Shown: one piece after another, positions 39,598-49,350 of the stretch
Layout of the letters: each line of letters opens with the position of its first letter
Numbering within the stretch: the stretch's first letter is position 1
Assembly: GCF_024710845.1 (NCBI RefSeq)
Contig: NZ_JANJTZ010000037.1
Span: forward strand, 1-64,000
Length of the DNA: 64,000 nt
DNA from: Mesorhizobium sp.
GTDB taxonomy: Bacteria; Pseudomonadota; Alphaproteobacteria; Rhizobiales; Rhizobiaceae
Reading direction: 5' to 3'
Made by a program: the position numbers and the translations under genes
The notes under the pieces: model-generated
Databases searched by the model: none
The model's input: the letters and a program-made list of their open reading frames with translations, nothing else
What the model was told of the DNA's origin: nothing

Positions 39598-39822
39598 ATG
39601 GCCCGGCCCGAGGATATGCGACCCGAGGCGAATGAAAACGATAATCTGCCGCTCGCGGATCTCCCCGAGAAATTGATCGACGACGAGCCCGACGGCGATC
39701 TTCCGGAGGAGGACGACGACAATCCGTTCCAGGAGAGCGACGAGGCACTGCCTGACGACCTTGAAGAAATGGTTCTGGACAAGGATCCATCGCGTCAGGG
39801 GTCACGTTTCGACGAAATATGA
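39598..39822 (+). CDS. Small acidic protein of unknown function
   Basis: Protein of 74 residues, very rich in Asp and Glu, starting MARPEDMRPEANEND after a good AAGGAG site at 39583-39588. The middle (DDEPDGDLPEEDDDNPFQ) is probably disordered. I do not recognise a named family; similar short acidic proteins occur in Rhizobiales next to MPG genes. It has a proper ribosome site, suggesting it is real. A single-stranded DNA mimic or chaperone-like role would be speculation. Confidence 0.6.
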   Translation: MARPEDMRPEANENDNLPLADLPEKLIDDEPDGDLPEEDDDNPFQESDEALPDDLEEMVLDKDPSRQGSRFDEI

Positions 39823-39860
39823 TCCTCTTCCTCCGGTCCAACGCCGATCTGGTTCGCGTC

Positions 39861-40409
39861 TCAGGCAGATCGCAACGGGTATTCCCGCCGCGGCGGAATG
39901 CGATGGACGATGAACGCCAGGGCAAGGAGCAGCGTACAGCCTACGAACACGACGGCGAAGAGCTTGACGCCGTGCAGGCCCTGGCCAAAGGCCAGGATCG
40001 GCAGCGCGCCGGCCGGCGGATGGGTGACGCGGAACGCCCGCATCAGAATGATCGCGAGGCCCACTGAGACCGCGGCCGCGAGCCAGGTGCCCGGCAGGGC
40101 GAAGAACACCGCCTCGCAGACGACCGCGCCGATCAGGAACCCCATCATCACATTGATCGGCTGGGAGAGAGGGTTGCTCGGCTGGGCGAACAGCAGAACG
40201 GACGTCGATCCCAGCGGTGCCAGCAAAAGCGGCTGACCGGTGACATAGGCGAGATAGCCGACCGCGAGCATGCCCACGATGGCGGCGATACCGGCCTTGA
40301 CGTTCGACATGCCATCGACTGGACGTTCATGGCGCGCGACGAGGCTCTTCAGGAAGTCCCAGGGCGGAAATCTCCGCGCCTCGGCGCCAGGCTCGATGCG
40401 AGCCCTCAC
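39861..40409 (-). CDS. HPP-family membrane protein
   Basis: Integral membrane protein of 182 residues with four to five helices and the name-giving HPP motif in [68 protein letters not shown] are the conserved helices. Plant and cyanobacterial relatives transport nitrite; in proteobacteria the function is not known. The GTG start at 40409 overlaps the tdh stop as GTGA, so it is translated from the threonine-dehydrogenase transcript. Whether it relates to threonine use is unknown. Confidence 0.85.
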   Translation of the reverse strand: MRARIEPGAEARRFPPWDFLKSLVARHERPVDGMSNVKAGIAAIVGMLAVGYLAYVTGQPLLLAPLGSTSVLLFAQPSNPLSQPINVMMGFLIGAVVCEAVFFALPGTWLAAAVSVGLAIILMRAFRVTHPPAGALPILAFGQGLHGVKLFAVVFVGCTLLLALAFIVHRIPPRREYPLRSA

Positions 40410-41440
40410 CAGTCCATCACCACTTTTCCGGAATTGCCGCTCTTCATCGCCTGGAAGCCGACCTCGTAGTCGTCGATGCCGATTCGATGCGTGATCAGGC
40501 CCGTGACGTCAAGCGGTCCCTGCACGAGCGCGATCATCTTGTACCAGGTCTCGAACATCTCGCGGCCGTAGATGCCCTTCAGGGTGAGCATCTTGAAGAT
40601 GACCTTGTTCCAGTCGATCTCGAAGCCGGTCGGCGCGATGCCGAGGATGGCGATCTTGCCGCCATTGTTCATCGCGTCGATCATGTCGCGGAAGGCGGGT
40701 GCAGCGCCCGACATCTCTAGACCGACGTCGAAACCCTCCGTCATGCCGATGTCGCGCATGACGTCGCGCAGTTTCTCCTTCGAGGCGTCGACCACATGCT
40801 GCACACCCACCTTGCGCGCTAGATTGAGCCTGTAGGGATTGATGTCGGTGACGACCACCTTGCGCGCGCCGACGCACTGCGCCACCAGCGCGCCCATGAT
40901 GCCGATCGGCCCCGCACCGGTGACCAGCACATCCTCGCCGACGAGGTCGAAGGACAGCGCGGTGTGGACGGCGTTGCCGAGCGGATCGAAGATCGCGGCG
41001 ACCTCGTCCGGGATGTCGTCGGGGATCGGAACGACATTGTGCTGCGGGATCGCGACATATTCGCCGAACGAGCCGGGCCGGTTGACCCCGACGCCCATCG
41101 TGTTGCGGCAGAGATGTCCCCTGCCCGCGCGGCAGTTGCGGCAATGGCCGCAGACGATGTGCCCCTCGCCCGAGACGCGCTGGCCGAGCTTGTATTCGGT
41201 GACGGCCGAGCCGACATCGGCCACCGTGCCGACGAATTCGTGGCCGGTCACCATCGGCACCGGCACGGTCTTCTGCGCCCACTGGTCCCAGTTGTAGATG
41301 TGGACGTCGGTGCCGCAGATCGCCGACTTTCTCACCTTGATCAGTACGTCGTTCGGCCCGATCTCGGGGATCGGCACGCGCTCCATCCAGATACCTGGCT
41401 CGGGCCGGGATTTCACGAGTGCGCGCATCATGTTGGACAT
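40406..41440 (-). CDS. tdh: L-threonine 3-dehydrogenase
   Basis: Zinc alcohol-dehydrogenase family enzyme of 344 residues that oxidises L-threonine to 2-amino-3-oxobutyrate with NAD. Visible are the catalytic zinc site [27 protein letters not shown], the structural zinc cysteines in [15 protein letters not shown], and the nucleotide fold [16 protein letters not shown]. The length matches E. coli Tdh. Kbl is encoded upstream on the same strand beyond a 160-base repeat-containing gap, so the two probably form an operon with kbl first. HPP follows by overlapping codons. Confidence 0.95.
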   Translation of the reverse strand: MSNMMRALVKSRPEPGIWMERVPIPEIGPNDVLIKVRKSAICGTDVHIYNWDQWAQKTVPVPMVTGHEFVGTVADVGSAVTEYKLGQRVSGEGHIVCGHCRNCRAGRGHLCRNTMGVGVNRPGSFGEYVAIPQHNVVPIPDDIPDEVAAIFDPLGNAVHTALSFDLVGEDVLVTGAGPIGIMGALVAQCVGARKVVVTDINPYRLNLARKVGVQHVVDASKEKLRDVMRDIGMTEGFDVGLEMSGAAPAFRDMIDAMNNGGKIAILGIAPTGFEIDWNKVIFKMLTLKGIYGREMFETWYKMIALVQGPLDVTGLITHRIGIDDYEVGFQAMKSGNSGKVVMDW

Positions 41441-41457
41441 GGAAAACTCCTTGGAAC

Positions 41458-41590
41458 GCCCCCTCCCCCGCCTACGGCGGTCCCCCTCCCCCGCTGCGCA
41501 GGGGAGGATCTGATGTCCCGGCCGGCCCCGGCGCCGTATATTCCCCCGTTTACGGGGAAGGGGACCACGCGAAGCGTGGTGAAGGGGGCA
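41458..41590. repeat. REP-like palindromic repeat between kbl and tdh
   Basis: A run of stacked hairpins: CCCCGCTGCGCAGGGG, CCCCGTTTACGGGG and ACCACGC-gaa-GCGTGGT, flanked by GCCCCCTC and GAAGGGGGC. The last hairpin matches the repeat at 30656-30736 in opposite orientation, with a compensating C-G for T-A exchange in the stem. It probably belongs to a genome-wide family. Confidence 0.7.
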
Positions 41591-41599
41591 TGATGCCGC

Positions 41600-42790
<1,191 letters not shown>

Positions 42791-42797
42791 GGTCGTC

Positions 42798-42817
42798 GGT
42801 CCTCGATCGCGAGGACC
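42798..42817 (-). promoter_or_regulatory. Hairpin sequestering the kbl ribosome site
   Basis: On the mRNA strand GGTCCTCG-CGAT-CGAGGACC forms eight perfect pairs with a four-base loop, ending seven bases before the kbl ATG. The only Shine-Dalgarno-like element, GAGGA, lies in its right arm, so translation of kbl may depend on opening this stem. Confidence 0.55.
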
Positions 42818-42861
42818 ATCGCGCCGGCGCGGCGGAAAATCTATCGGAAAAGCGACTTCCC

Positions 42862-42883
42862 GGGCGGACCGGCAGGTCCGCCC
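42862..42883 (-). terminator. Hairpin after the cupin gene, possible terminator
   Basis: GGGCGGACC-ggca-GGTCCGCCC is a perfect nine-pair stem 14 bases beyond the cupin stop. A clean T-tract is lacking; only a CTTTT run lies further on. It probably stops or stabilises the cupin transcript ahead of the kbl promoter. Confidence 0.55.
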
Positions 42884-42896
42884 GGCAGCAGATCGG

Positions 42897-43376
42897 TCAG
42901 GCGATCGGCCCGCCGATGATGTCGATGCCGTTGCGGGCGCAGGCCATGGCGAGCGCCTGCTGGACGTGCAGGTTCGGCTCGACATAGGGCATGAGCTCGG
43001 CGGACACGGCGGGTTTGGCCATCTCGCGCAGCATGCGCTCGAAATCGCCGCCGGTGGTGATCGTCAGGCAGCGCGCGCCGCTGACAGATTCGACCCGGAA
43101 AGCATGCGGAATGCCCTTGGGCGCCAGCACGATCTGGCCAGCATGCGCCACGGTGTCCCTGCCATCGACGCGGAATCGCATCGTGCCTTCGAGGACGTGG
43201 AACACCTCGTCCTCCCTGCGGTGGATGTGCATCGGCGTCTTGGAGCCGTAGGGCATGCGGTGCTCGATGATCGAGATGCGATCCTCACCGGCGGACGCCG
43301 ACAGGCGCACCGACACCAGCGTATCGAGAAACATGAGGAGCTGCTCGGCGGGGGCCGATTTCTTCTGGATGCTCAT
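42897..43376 (-). CDS. Cupin-domain protein
   Basis: Protein of 159 residues with one cupin barrel. Motif 1 is [21 protein letters not shown], with the two His and Glu metal ligands, and motif 2 is [18 protein letters not shown], with the third His. Single-domain cupins of this kind include dioxygenases, isomerases and small-molecule binders; no specific function is evident. Start 43376 (MSIQKKSAP) is supported by AAAGGACA; an in-frame ATG 11 codons upstream is weaker. A hairpin follows the gene. It lies upstream of kbl on the same strand but is separated by hairpins and is likely an independent unit. Confidence 0.85.
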   Translation of the reverse strand: MSIQKKSAPAEQLLMFLDTLVSVRLSASAGEDRISIIEHRMPYGSKTPMHIHRREDEVFHVLEGTMRFRVDGRDTVAHAGQIVLAPKGIPHAFRVESVSGARCLTITTGGDFERMLREMAKPAVSAELMPYVEPNLHVQQALAMACARNGIDIIGGPIA

Positions 43377-43641
43377 TGCATTTGTCCTTTCACAAGTGCC
43401 GCGCGGCATCGCCTGCGCGGCTGCCCCGATCTAGGACCGCCCGGTTTCCGTTCGAAGGCGTCCGGGCGGCTCCGGCCCGGCGCCTTGAAACCGCGGCGTT
43501 ACCGAAAGGAAACGAGGGGCGAAGGCGACTCTTCGTTCGGGCGATGGATAGGCCGCGGTGGGTCGCCCGCCGCAATGGCCCCGAACATCAATTGTTAAAG
43601 CTGGTTGCGCTAGGATCGGGCGATCGGAGGGAGAGTGTTCC

Positions 43642-44817
43642 GTGGCGATTACAGATTCCGACCCGACACGCGACGACAGGTCGATCCTCTCGCTGCAGAT
43701 GGACGCGATTCACAGCTCGTCTCCCGCCTCGTTTCTCAGCATCATCGCGGCATCGCTCTCCGTCTACGTCTACTGGTCTCCCGACATCGCGGCGGGCCTG
43801 ATGATCTGGTTTGCCTGTATTTTCGCAATCGCCGCGACGAACGTGGTCACCACCGCGATGCGGGTGCGCGGCGTGCCGGAAGGCTGGACGGACGAGGCAT
43901 GGGAACGCTTCGTCTGCGTGATGCACCTCCTGTCCGGCCTGACCTGGGGGATCGGCGGCGGGTGGATGCTGAGCATAGCCACCGGGCAGCAGGCACTGCT
44001 CACCATATCGATCGGCCTCGGCGCGGTGACCGTCTCGATTCCCTCGGTGGTGCATCAGACAGCCTACAACCTCTTCCACTTCCCGATTTTCTGGTGCTAC
44101 GCCGTGGGCGCGGCATTCAGTTCCCTCGAATTCCGCTGGGTCCTGGCTTTCGGCTTCGTCATCCTCGCGCCGTTCGCGACATGGATCGGACGCGACCTCG
44201 GGCGGAAGCTGGTCATGGCGCTGCGCCTGTCGATCGAGAACAAGCGGCTGGCCGAGCGGCTGGAAGACCGCAGCGCGGCGCTCGAGAGCGCCAACCGCGA
44301 GCTCGAAGTCCTGAGTTCGACCGATCCTCTCACCGGGGTCGCAAATCGCCGCCACCTGATGGCGTTCGGCCGCGCCGCGCCGCCTGCGTGCGCCGTGCTG
44401 ATCGTCGATATCGACCACTTCAAATCGTACAACGACACGTTCGGCCATGTCGAAGGTGACGCCTGCCTCGTCGCCGTCGCCAACGCGTTGCAATCCAGCG
44501 TGCGGCCTCATCTCGACCTGGTCGCTCGCCTGGGCGGCGAGGAGTTCGCCGTCGTGCTGACAGGAGCCACGCACGACCTGGCGGCGGCGATTGCCGAAAC
44601 GATGCGCGTCAACATCGAGAATGCCCATTCCGCGGGGCCGAAACGCATCCGGCGGGTCGTGACCGCGAGCATCGGCTTCAGCGTGCGAAGCGCCGAACGG
44701 TCGAGATCGTTCGCGAAGCTGATGGAAGAGGCCGACGACGCCGTCTACCAGGCCAAGGCTGCGGGACGGAACCGGGTCTGCCCGGCAGCTACGGAAGCAA
44801 AACGCGCCAGCGCCTGA
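43642..44817 (+). CDS. Membrane-bound diguanylate cyclase (GGDEF)
   Basis: Protein of 391 residues that should make c-di-GMP. Residues about 25-195 contain roughly six membrane helices (SIIAASLSVYVYWSP..., LTWGIGGGWMLSIATGQQ..., FRWVLAFGFVILAPF), an unassigned sensor module. A coiled coil (RLAERLEDRSAALESANRELEVL) leads to the GGDEF domain with STDPLTGVANRRHLMAF and the active site ARLGGEEFAVVL. The inhibitory I-site RxxD is not conserved (PHLD in its place), so product inhibition may be weak. The start is GTG 43642 after GGAGGGA. It is preceded by a gap of about 230 bases and is likely a single gene. Confidence 0.88.
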   Translation: MAITDSDPTRDDRSILSLQMDAIHSSSPASFLSIIAASLSVYVYWSPDIAAGLMIWFACIFAIAATNVVTTAMRVRGVPEGWTDEAWERFVCVMHLLSGLTWGIGGGWMLSIATGQQALLTISIGLGAVTVSIPSVVHQTAYNLFHFPIFWCYAVGAAFSSLEFRWVLAFGFVILAPFATWIGRDLGRKLVMALRLSIENKRLAERLEDRSAALESANRELEVLSSTDPLTGVANRRHLMAFGRAAPPACAVLIVDIDHFKSYNDTFGHVEGDACLVAVANALQSSVRPHLDLVARLGGEEFAVVLTGATHDLAAAIAETMRVNIENAHSAGPKRIRRVVTASIGFSVRSAERSRSFAKLMEEADDAVYQAKAAGRNRVCPAATEAKRASA

Positions 44818-44820
44818 ACT

Positions 44821-45771
44821 TCAGGGTGTCGGCAACTGCTCTCGCGTCAGCCAGAACACCTCGCCCTCGCTGCCTTCGGTGTCGAGCCAGAGGAAGGGCG
44901 TGCCGGGATACTCCGCTTCGAGCAGTTCGCGATCGGTGCCGATCTCGCACAGGATGCCGCCGCCCGGATTGAGATGCTCCGCCGCCTCGGCGAGGATGCG
45001 GCGGACGATGTCGAAGCCGTCCTCGCCGCCGGCGAGCGCCATCGCCGGCTCGTGGCGAAACTCGGCGGGCAGCGCCTCCATCACCTCGCGGCCGACATAG
45101 GGCGGGTTGGTGATGATGAGATCGTAGCAGCGGCCGCCAACCGCTTCGAACAGATCGCCCTGAAGCAGATGGACGCGGTCTTCGAGGCCGTGGTCGGCGA
45201 CGTTCTCGGTGGCAAGCGACAGGGCTTCGGGCGACAGGTCCGCGCCATCCACCTCGGCATTTGGAAAGGCATAGGCGGCGAAGATCGCGAGCGAGCCGCC
45301 GCCGGTGCACAGGTCGAGCACGGACGAGATCGCATCCGGATCGTCGACCAGGGCCATCCCTTCTCCCGTCCCGTCAAAGAGCGGCGAGCGCAGCAGTTCG
45401 GCGATGAACGAGCGCGGCGCGAGCGCGCGGGCGTCGGTGCGGAAGGGCACGCCCATCAGATACGTCCGCCCCGTCAGGTAGGCAGCCGGTAGCCGCTCCT
45501 CGATACGCCGCGCGATCCGCTCGCCGAGCATCGCCTTCTCGCGGGCGGTCAAACGCGCGTCGGCGAAGGCGTTGAAGTCGTCCACCGGTAGGTGAAGCGA
45601 TTCCAGGATGAGGAAGACGGCCTCGTCGACAGCATCGGCGGAACCGTGGCCGTAGTGCAGGCTGGCTGCGGAAAAGGCCGAGACGGAATAGCGAAGCACG
45701 TCCCGAAGCGTGACGAGTTCGTTGACTTCGCTGCGCGGATCCGCCTTCAGCTCCGCCCCACCCTTGGCCAT
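44821..45771 (-). CDS. prmB: Ribosomal protein L3 glutamine methyltransferase
   Basis: HemK-family methyltransferase of 316 residues that methylates a glutamine side chain of ribosomal protein L3. The SAM motif is VLDLCTGGGSLAIFAAYAFP, the catalytic NPPY is in IITNPPYVGREVMEALP, and the N-terminal LRDVLRYSVSAFSAASLHYGHGSADAVDEAVFLIL is specific for PrmB rather than PrmC. ATG 45771 overlaps the gcdH stop as TGATG, so it is translated from the gcdH message. It converges with the diguanylate cyclase, three bases apart. Confidence 0.92.
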   Translation of the reverse strand: MAKGGAELKADPRSEVNELVTLRDVLRYSVSAFSAASLHYGHGSADAVDEAVFLILESLHLPVDDFNAFADARLTAREKAMLGERIARRIEERLPAAYLTGRTYLMGVPFRTDARALAPRSFIAELLRSPLFDGTGEGMALVDDPDAISSVLDLCTGGGSLAIFAAYAFPNAEVDGADLSPEALSLATENVADHGLEDRVHLLQGDLFEAVGGRCYDLIITNPPYVGREVMEALPAEFRHEPAMALAGGEDGFDIVRRILAEAAEHLNPGGGILCEIGTDRELLEAEYPGTPFLWLDTEGSEGEVFWLTREQLPTP

Positions 45772-46982
45772 CAGAAGAACGCCTGGATGCCCGTCTGCGC
45801 CCGTCCGAGGATCAGCGCGTGGACGTCGTGGGCGCCCTCGTAGGTGTTGACCGTTTCCAGGTTAGCCGCGTGGCGCATGACGTGGTAGCCGATCTGGATG
45901 CCGTTGCCGCCGTGCATGTCGCGGGCCATCCGCGCGATGTCGAGCGCCTTGCCGCAATTGTTGCGCTTGACGATGGAGATCATCTCCGGCGCCATCTTGC
46001 CTTCGTCCATCAGGCGGCCGACGCGCAGGGAAGCCTGCAGGCCGAGCGCGATGTCGGTCTGCATGTCGGCCAGCTTCTTCTGGTAGAGCTGCGTGCCGGC
46101 GAGAGGCTTGCCGAACTGCTTGCGGTCGAGGCCATACTGACGAGCGCGGAACCAGCAGTCTTCAGCAGCGCCGAGCGCCCCCCAGGAAATGCCGTAGCGG
46201 GCGCGGTTGAGGCAGCCGAACGGACCGCCGAGGCCGCGCGCGTTGGGCAGAAGCGCATCTTCGCCGACCTCGACGTTCTCCATCACCACTTCGCCGGTGA
46301 TCGACGCGCGCAGCGACAGCTTGCCCTCGATCTTCGGCGCGGAGAGGCCCTTCATACCCTTCTCGAGCACGAAGCCGCGGATCTCGTCCCTGCCGTCGTC
46401 AGTCCTCAGCTTCGCCCAGACGACGAACACGTCGGCGATCGGCGCGTTGGAGATCCACATCTTGGCGCCGTTGAGCCGGTAGCCGTTCGCGGTCTTCTCG
46501 GCGCGCGTCTTCATGCCGCCGGGATCGGAACCGGCCTCCGGCTCGGTCAGGCCGAAGCAGCCGATGAACTCGCCGGACGCGAGCTTCGGCAGATACTTCT
46601 TCCGCTGCTCCTCGGACCCGTAGGCATGGATCGGATACATGACCAGCGACGACTGCACGCTCATCATCGAGCGGTAGCCCGAGTCGACGCGCTCGACCTC
46701 GCGTGCCACCAGCCCGTATGTCACGTAGGTCGCGCCGAGACCGCCATACTCTTCCGGCACCGTGATGCCCAGCAGGCCCGCCTCGCCCATCTCGCGGAAG
46801 ATCGAGGGATCGGACGTCTCGTTGAGATACATGTCCTCGACGCGCGGGGCGAGCTTGTCGGCGGCAAACGCCGCCGCCGCATCCCGCATCATCCGCTCGT
46901 CCTCGGACAGCTGCTCCTCCAGAAGGAAAGGGTCGTTCCAGACGAAACCCGCCAGCTTTGCCGGCCTGTGTTCCACGTTCAT
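45771..46982 (-). CDS. gcdH: Glutaryl-CoA dehydrogenase
   Basis: Acyl-CoA dehydrogenase of 403 residues that oxidises and decarboxylates glutaryl-CoA to crotonyl-CoA. The N-terminal [28 protein letters not shown] and the C-terminal [27 protein letters not shown] (with the catalytic Glu in TYEG) are specific for GcdH. The FAD/substrate signature is [18 protein letters not shown]. In lysine, tryptophan and odd-chain dicarboxylate breakdown it handles glutaryl-CoA, the expected end product of the pimFABCD pathway in this window. prmB is coupled downstream. Upstream is a 224-base divergent gap shared with a c-di-GMP enzyme. Confidence 0.95.
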   Translation of the reverse strand: MNVEHRPAKLAGFVWNDPFLLEEQLSEDERMMRDAAAAFAADKLAPRVEDMYLNETSDPSIFREMGEAGLLGITVPEEYGGLGATYVTYGLVAREVERVDSGYRSMMSVQSSLVMYPIHAYGSEEQRKKYLPKLASGEFIGCFGLTEPEAGSDPGGMKTRAEKTANGYRLNGAKMWISNAPIADVFVVWAKLRTDDGRDEIRGFVLEKGMKGLSAPKIEGKLSLRASITGEVVMENVEVGEDALLPNARGLGGPFGCLNRARYGISWGALGAAEDCWFRARQYGLDRKQFGKPLAGTQLYQKKLADMQTDIALGLQASLRVGRLMDEGKMAPEMISIVKRNNCGKALDIARMARDMHGGNGIQIGYHVMRHAANLETVNTYEGAHDVHALILGRAQTGIQAFF

Positions 46983-47087
46983 CGGCGTCGTTCCTTCGCG
47001 CGTGCTTTTCGGCGCCCTTAAAGCCGATTTCGTCTCCCGACAAAAGCCTTTCTTGAACCGAAGGCGAAGGACAAAATCGATCGCATT

Positions 47088-47177
47088 TTAACCATGCGGG
47101 CAAATCGCTGCTAACCAGCAGTCCGAATTGCCGCCTTCGCTGACCAACAAAGGGAATTTCTTCGCCCGACATTAACC
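47088..47177. promoter_or_regulatory. Candidate CtrA half-sites in the gcdH / GGDEF-EAL gap
   Basis: TTAACCAT at 47088-47095 matches the CtrA half-site, and a second TTAACC occurs at 47172-47177, 30-120 bases before the GGDEF-EAL start. CtrA is the alphaproteobacterial cell-cycle regulator and often controls motility and c-di-GMP genes. The full TTAA-n7-TTAA site is not present, so this is tentative. Confidence 0.3.
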
Positions 47178-47206
47178 TTCGCGCGGGGAGAGTGAGGATG
47201 GGCTAG

Positions 47207-49306
47207 ATGCGCATCCGGGGACGGCATTCCATGGAAGACAGGATTCAGATCGAGGGATCTTCGCGCCTGACGCGGCAGATGAAGATCACCTACTGGATCG
47301 CGCTGGCTCTCATCGCGTCCATGGCCACAGCATCGTACTGGCTGCTCGACCGGAAGCTTTCCGAACACCGATACGACCGCGAGCTGCTGACCATCGTCGC
47401 CGGCCAGGGCACGCTGTCCCAGCGCATCGTGTTCCTCGCCAACCAGGTGCAAATCTCACGGCCGGAGGCGCGGGCCGACATGCTTGCGGCGCTGAGCGCG
47501 GCCATTTCCGAATTCGAGCGCGGCTATGACAGGCTGCTGGCTATGTCCGGGGCCGAAGATCCCGCGACGCCCAGCCGCGACCGCGCGATCTTCGAGCAGG
47601 TTCTGTTCGAGCAGCCCTATCACCTTGACCATTTCACCGCCGAACTCGCCGCCCGCGCCCACCGTTTCGTCTCGGCCAGCGAGCACGAGAACGGCCTGGA
47701 CACGGTCGCAGCCGGATACTCCTCCGATTTCGAGCTCAGCCACCTCGACGCGACCGTGGCGAACACCACGCTGCGGGCCTACAGCGAACTGCGCGAGCGT
47801 CTCAATTCGCTTATCAACACGCGCCTCGGCGACATGCTGACCGTCCACAGGACATTGTTCTTCCTGACGATCGGACTTCTGATCGCGGTCGCGATGTTCA
47901 TCTTCCGCCCGATGGCGAATGCGATCGGCCGCAAGACCAGCGAACTGGTCGAAGCGCGCAACTCGATGGCGTTCCTCGCCGCGCATGACGGGCTGACCGG
48001 CCTGCACAACCGCGCCTTCCTCATCGATCATTTCGACACGCAGATCAGCGGTGCGAAGCGGCGCGGCGAACGGATCGCGGTGCTGCAGCTCGACCTCGAC
48101 GGCTTCAAGCAGATCAACGATACGGTCGGCCACGCCGCCGGCGATTTCGTGCTGGCGACGACCGCGCGCCGCATGCGCGAAACCTCGCGCGCCTCCGACA
48201 TGTGCGTGCGGCTCGGCGGCGACGAGTTCGTGATCGTGCTCAACGGCGCCGGCCTGACCGAGGATATCGGCATGGTCGCCAAGCGGGTGCTCGACCGCCT
48301 CAGCGAGCCGATGGACTTCGAGGGCGTGACGATCCAGTGCGCCGCGAGTGCCGGCATCGCGGTCTACCCAGTCGATGCGGACAATGCGAGCGACCTGCTC
48401 GTCCATGCCGATCTCGCCCTCTACAATGCCAAGAAGCAGACGACGGGGTCTTTCTGCTTCTTCTCGGACGAGCTTCGGCGCGAGCTCGAATATCGCAAAA
48501 GGCTCGAGCGCGACATTCGCACCGCCATCGCCGAGCGTTCCTTCGAGGTCTACTTCCAGCCGCAGGTGTCGCTGGTCACCGGCTCGGTCGCGGGCATCGA
48601 GGCTCTGGTGCGCTGGCCGCATCCGGATCGCGGCATGATCTCGCCGGGGGAATTCATTCCGATCGCGGAAAAGACCGGTCTCATGGCCGGAGTCGGCAGG
48701 ATCGTGATGGAGAAGGCGATCGAGGCCGCCGCCGAATGGCACCATAACGGCATCCAGTTCGGCCGCCTCGCGGTCAACGCGTCGGGCTCCGAACTGCGCG
48801 AACCCGATTTCGCCCGCTTCCTGTTCGCCACGCTCGAACGTTTCGGCCTGCCGCCGCAGAAACTGTCGCTGGAAATCGTCGAATCGGTGATCCTGGACGA
48901 CGAAAAGACCGGCATCGCCGGCAAGCTCAGGCTCATCCGTGCCGCGGGCGTGCATCTCGAGCTCGACGATTTCGGCACCGGCTACGCCTCGCTCAGCCAC
49001 GTCAACCCGAACGAGATCGACCGGCTCAAGATCGACCGCCGCTTCGTGCAGAAGATCAACACCAACGACGACAACAGCGCGATCGTCAAGGCGATCACCG
49101 AGTTGGCGCGGGGACTGGGCATCTCGATCATCGCCGAAGGCGCGGAGACCGAAGAGGAACTGTCGTCGCTGCTCAAGATCGGCTGCGAACAGGTGCAGGG
49201 CTATTCGATCGCGTTCCCGATGCCGGTCGACAAGGCTCGCGACTGGCTCTCCCAGCGCTCGCCGAAGAAACCGGTGCTGCGGTTGGCCAAGAACAACGTG
49301 GCCTGA
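47207..49306 (+). CDS. GGDEF-EAL c-di-GMP enzyme with PilJ-like sensor
   Basis: Protein of 699 residues. It has a membrane helix (about 28-47), a periplasmic region with GQGTLSQRIVFLANQVQ typical of PilJ-type nitrate/nitrite-like sensors, and a second helix (about 217-235). The GGDEF domain (AAHDGLTGLHNRAFLIDHFD; active site CVRLGGDEFVIVL; I-site RASD intact) and the EAL domain (GIEALVRWPHP; LEIVESVI; LELDDFGTGYASL; LKIDRRFV; IIAEGAET) both retain catalytic residues. It could therefore make and degrade c-di-GMP under control of the sensor. ATG 47207 follows AGGA; ATG 47231 is an alternative. Confidence 0.9.
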   Translation: MRIRGRHSMEDRIQIEGSSRLTRQMKITYWIALALIASMATASYWLLDRKLSEHRYDRELLTIVAGQGTLSQRIVFLANQVQISRPEARADMLAALSAAISEFERGYDRLLAMSGAEDPATPSRDRAIFEQVLFEQPYHLDHFTAELAARAHRFVSASEHENGLDTVAAGYSSDFELSHLDATVANTTLRAYSELRERLNSLINTRLGDMLTVHRTLFFLTIGLLIAVAMFIFRPMANAIGRKTSELVEARNSMAFLAAHDGLTGLHNRAFLIDHFDTQISGAKRRGERIAVLQLDLDGFKQINDTVGHAAGDFVLATTARRMRETSRASDMCVRLGGDEFVIVLNGAGLTEDIGMVAKRVLDRLSEPMDFEGVTIQCAASAGIAVYPVDADNASDLLVHADLALYNAKKQTTGSFCFFSDELRRELEYRKRLERDIRTAIAERSFEVYFQPQVSLVTGSVAGIEALVRWPHPDRGMISPGEFIPIAEKTGLMAGVGRIVMEKAIEAAAEWHHNGIQFGRLAVNASGSELREPDFARFLFATLERFGLPPQKLSLEIVESVILDDEKTGIAGKLRLIRAAGVHLELDDFGTGYASLSHVNPNEIDRLKIDRRFVQKINTNDDNSAIVKAITELARGLGISIIAEGAETEEELSSLLKIGCEQVQGYSIAFPMPVDKARDWLSQRSPKKPVLRLAKNNVA

Positions 49307-49350
49307 CCCATCCTTTGCTTCGCCGGGGCGAATCCCGGTAAGGTGGCGGG

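Noticed and set aside
40406-41440. tdh as a sorbitol or general alcohol dehydrogenase.
   Set aside because: The [11 protein letters not shown] region, the four-Cys structural zinc loop and the adjacent kbl gene fit threonine dehydrogenase specifically.
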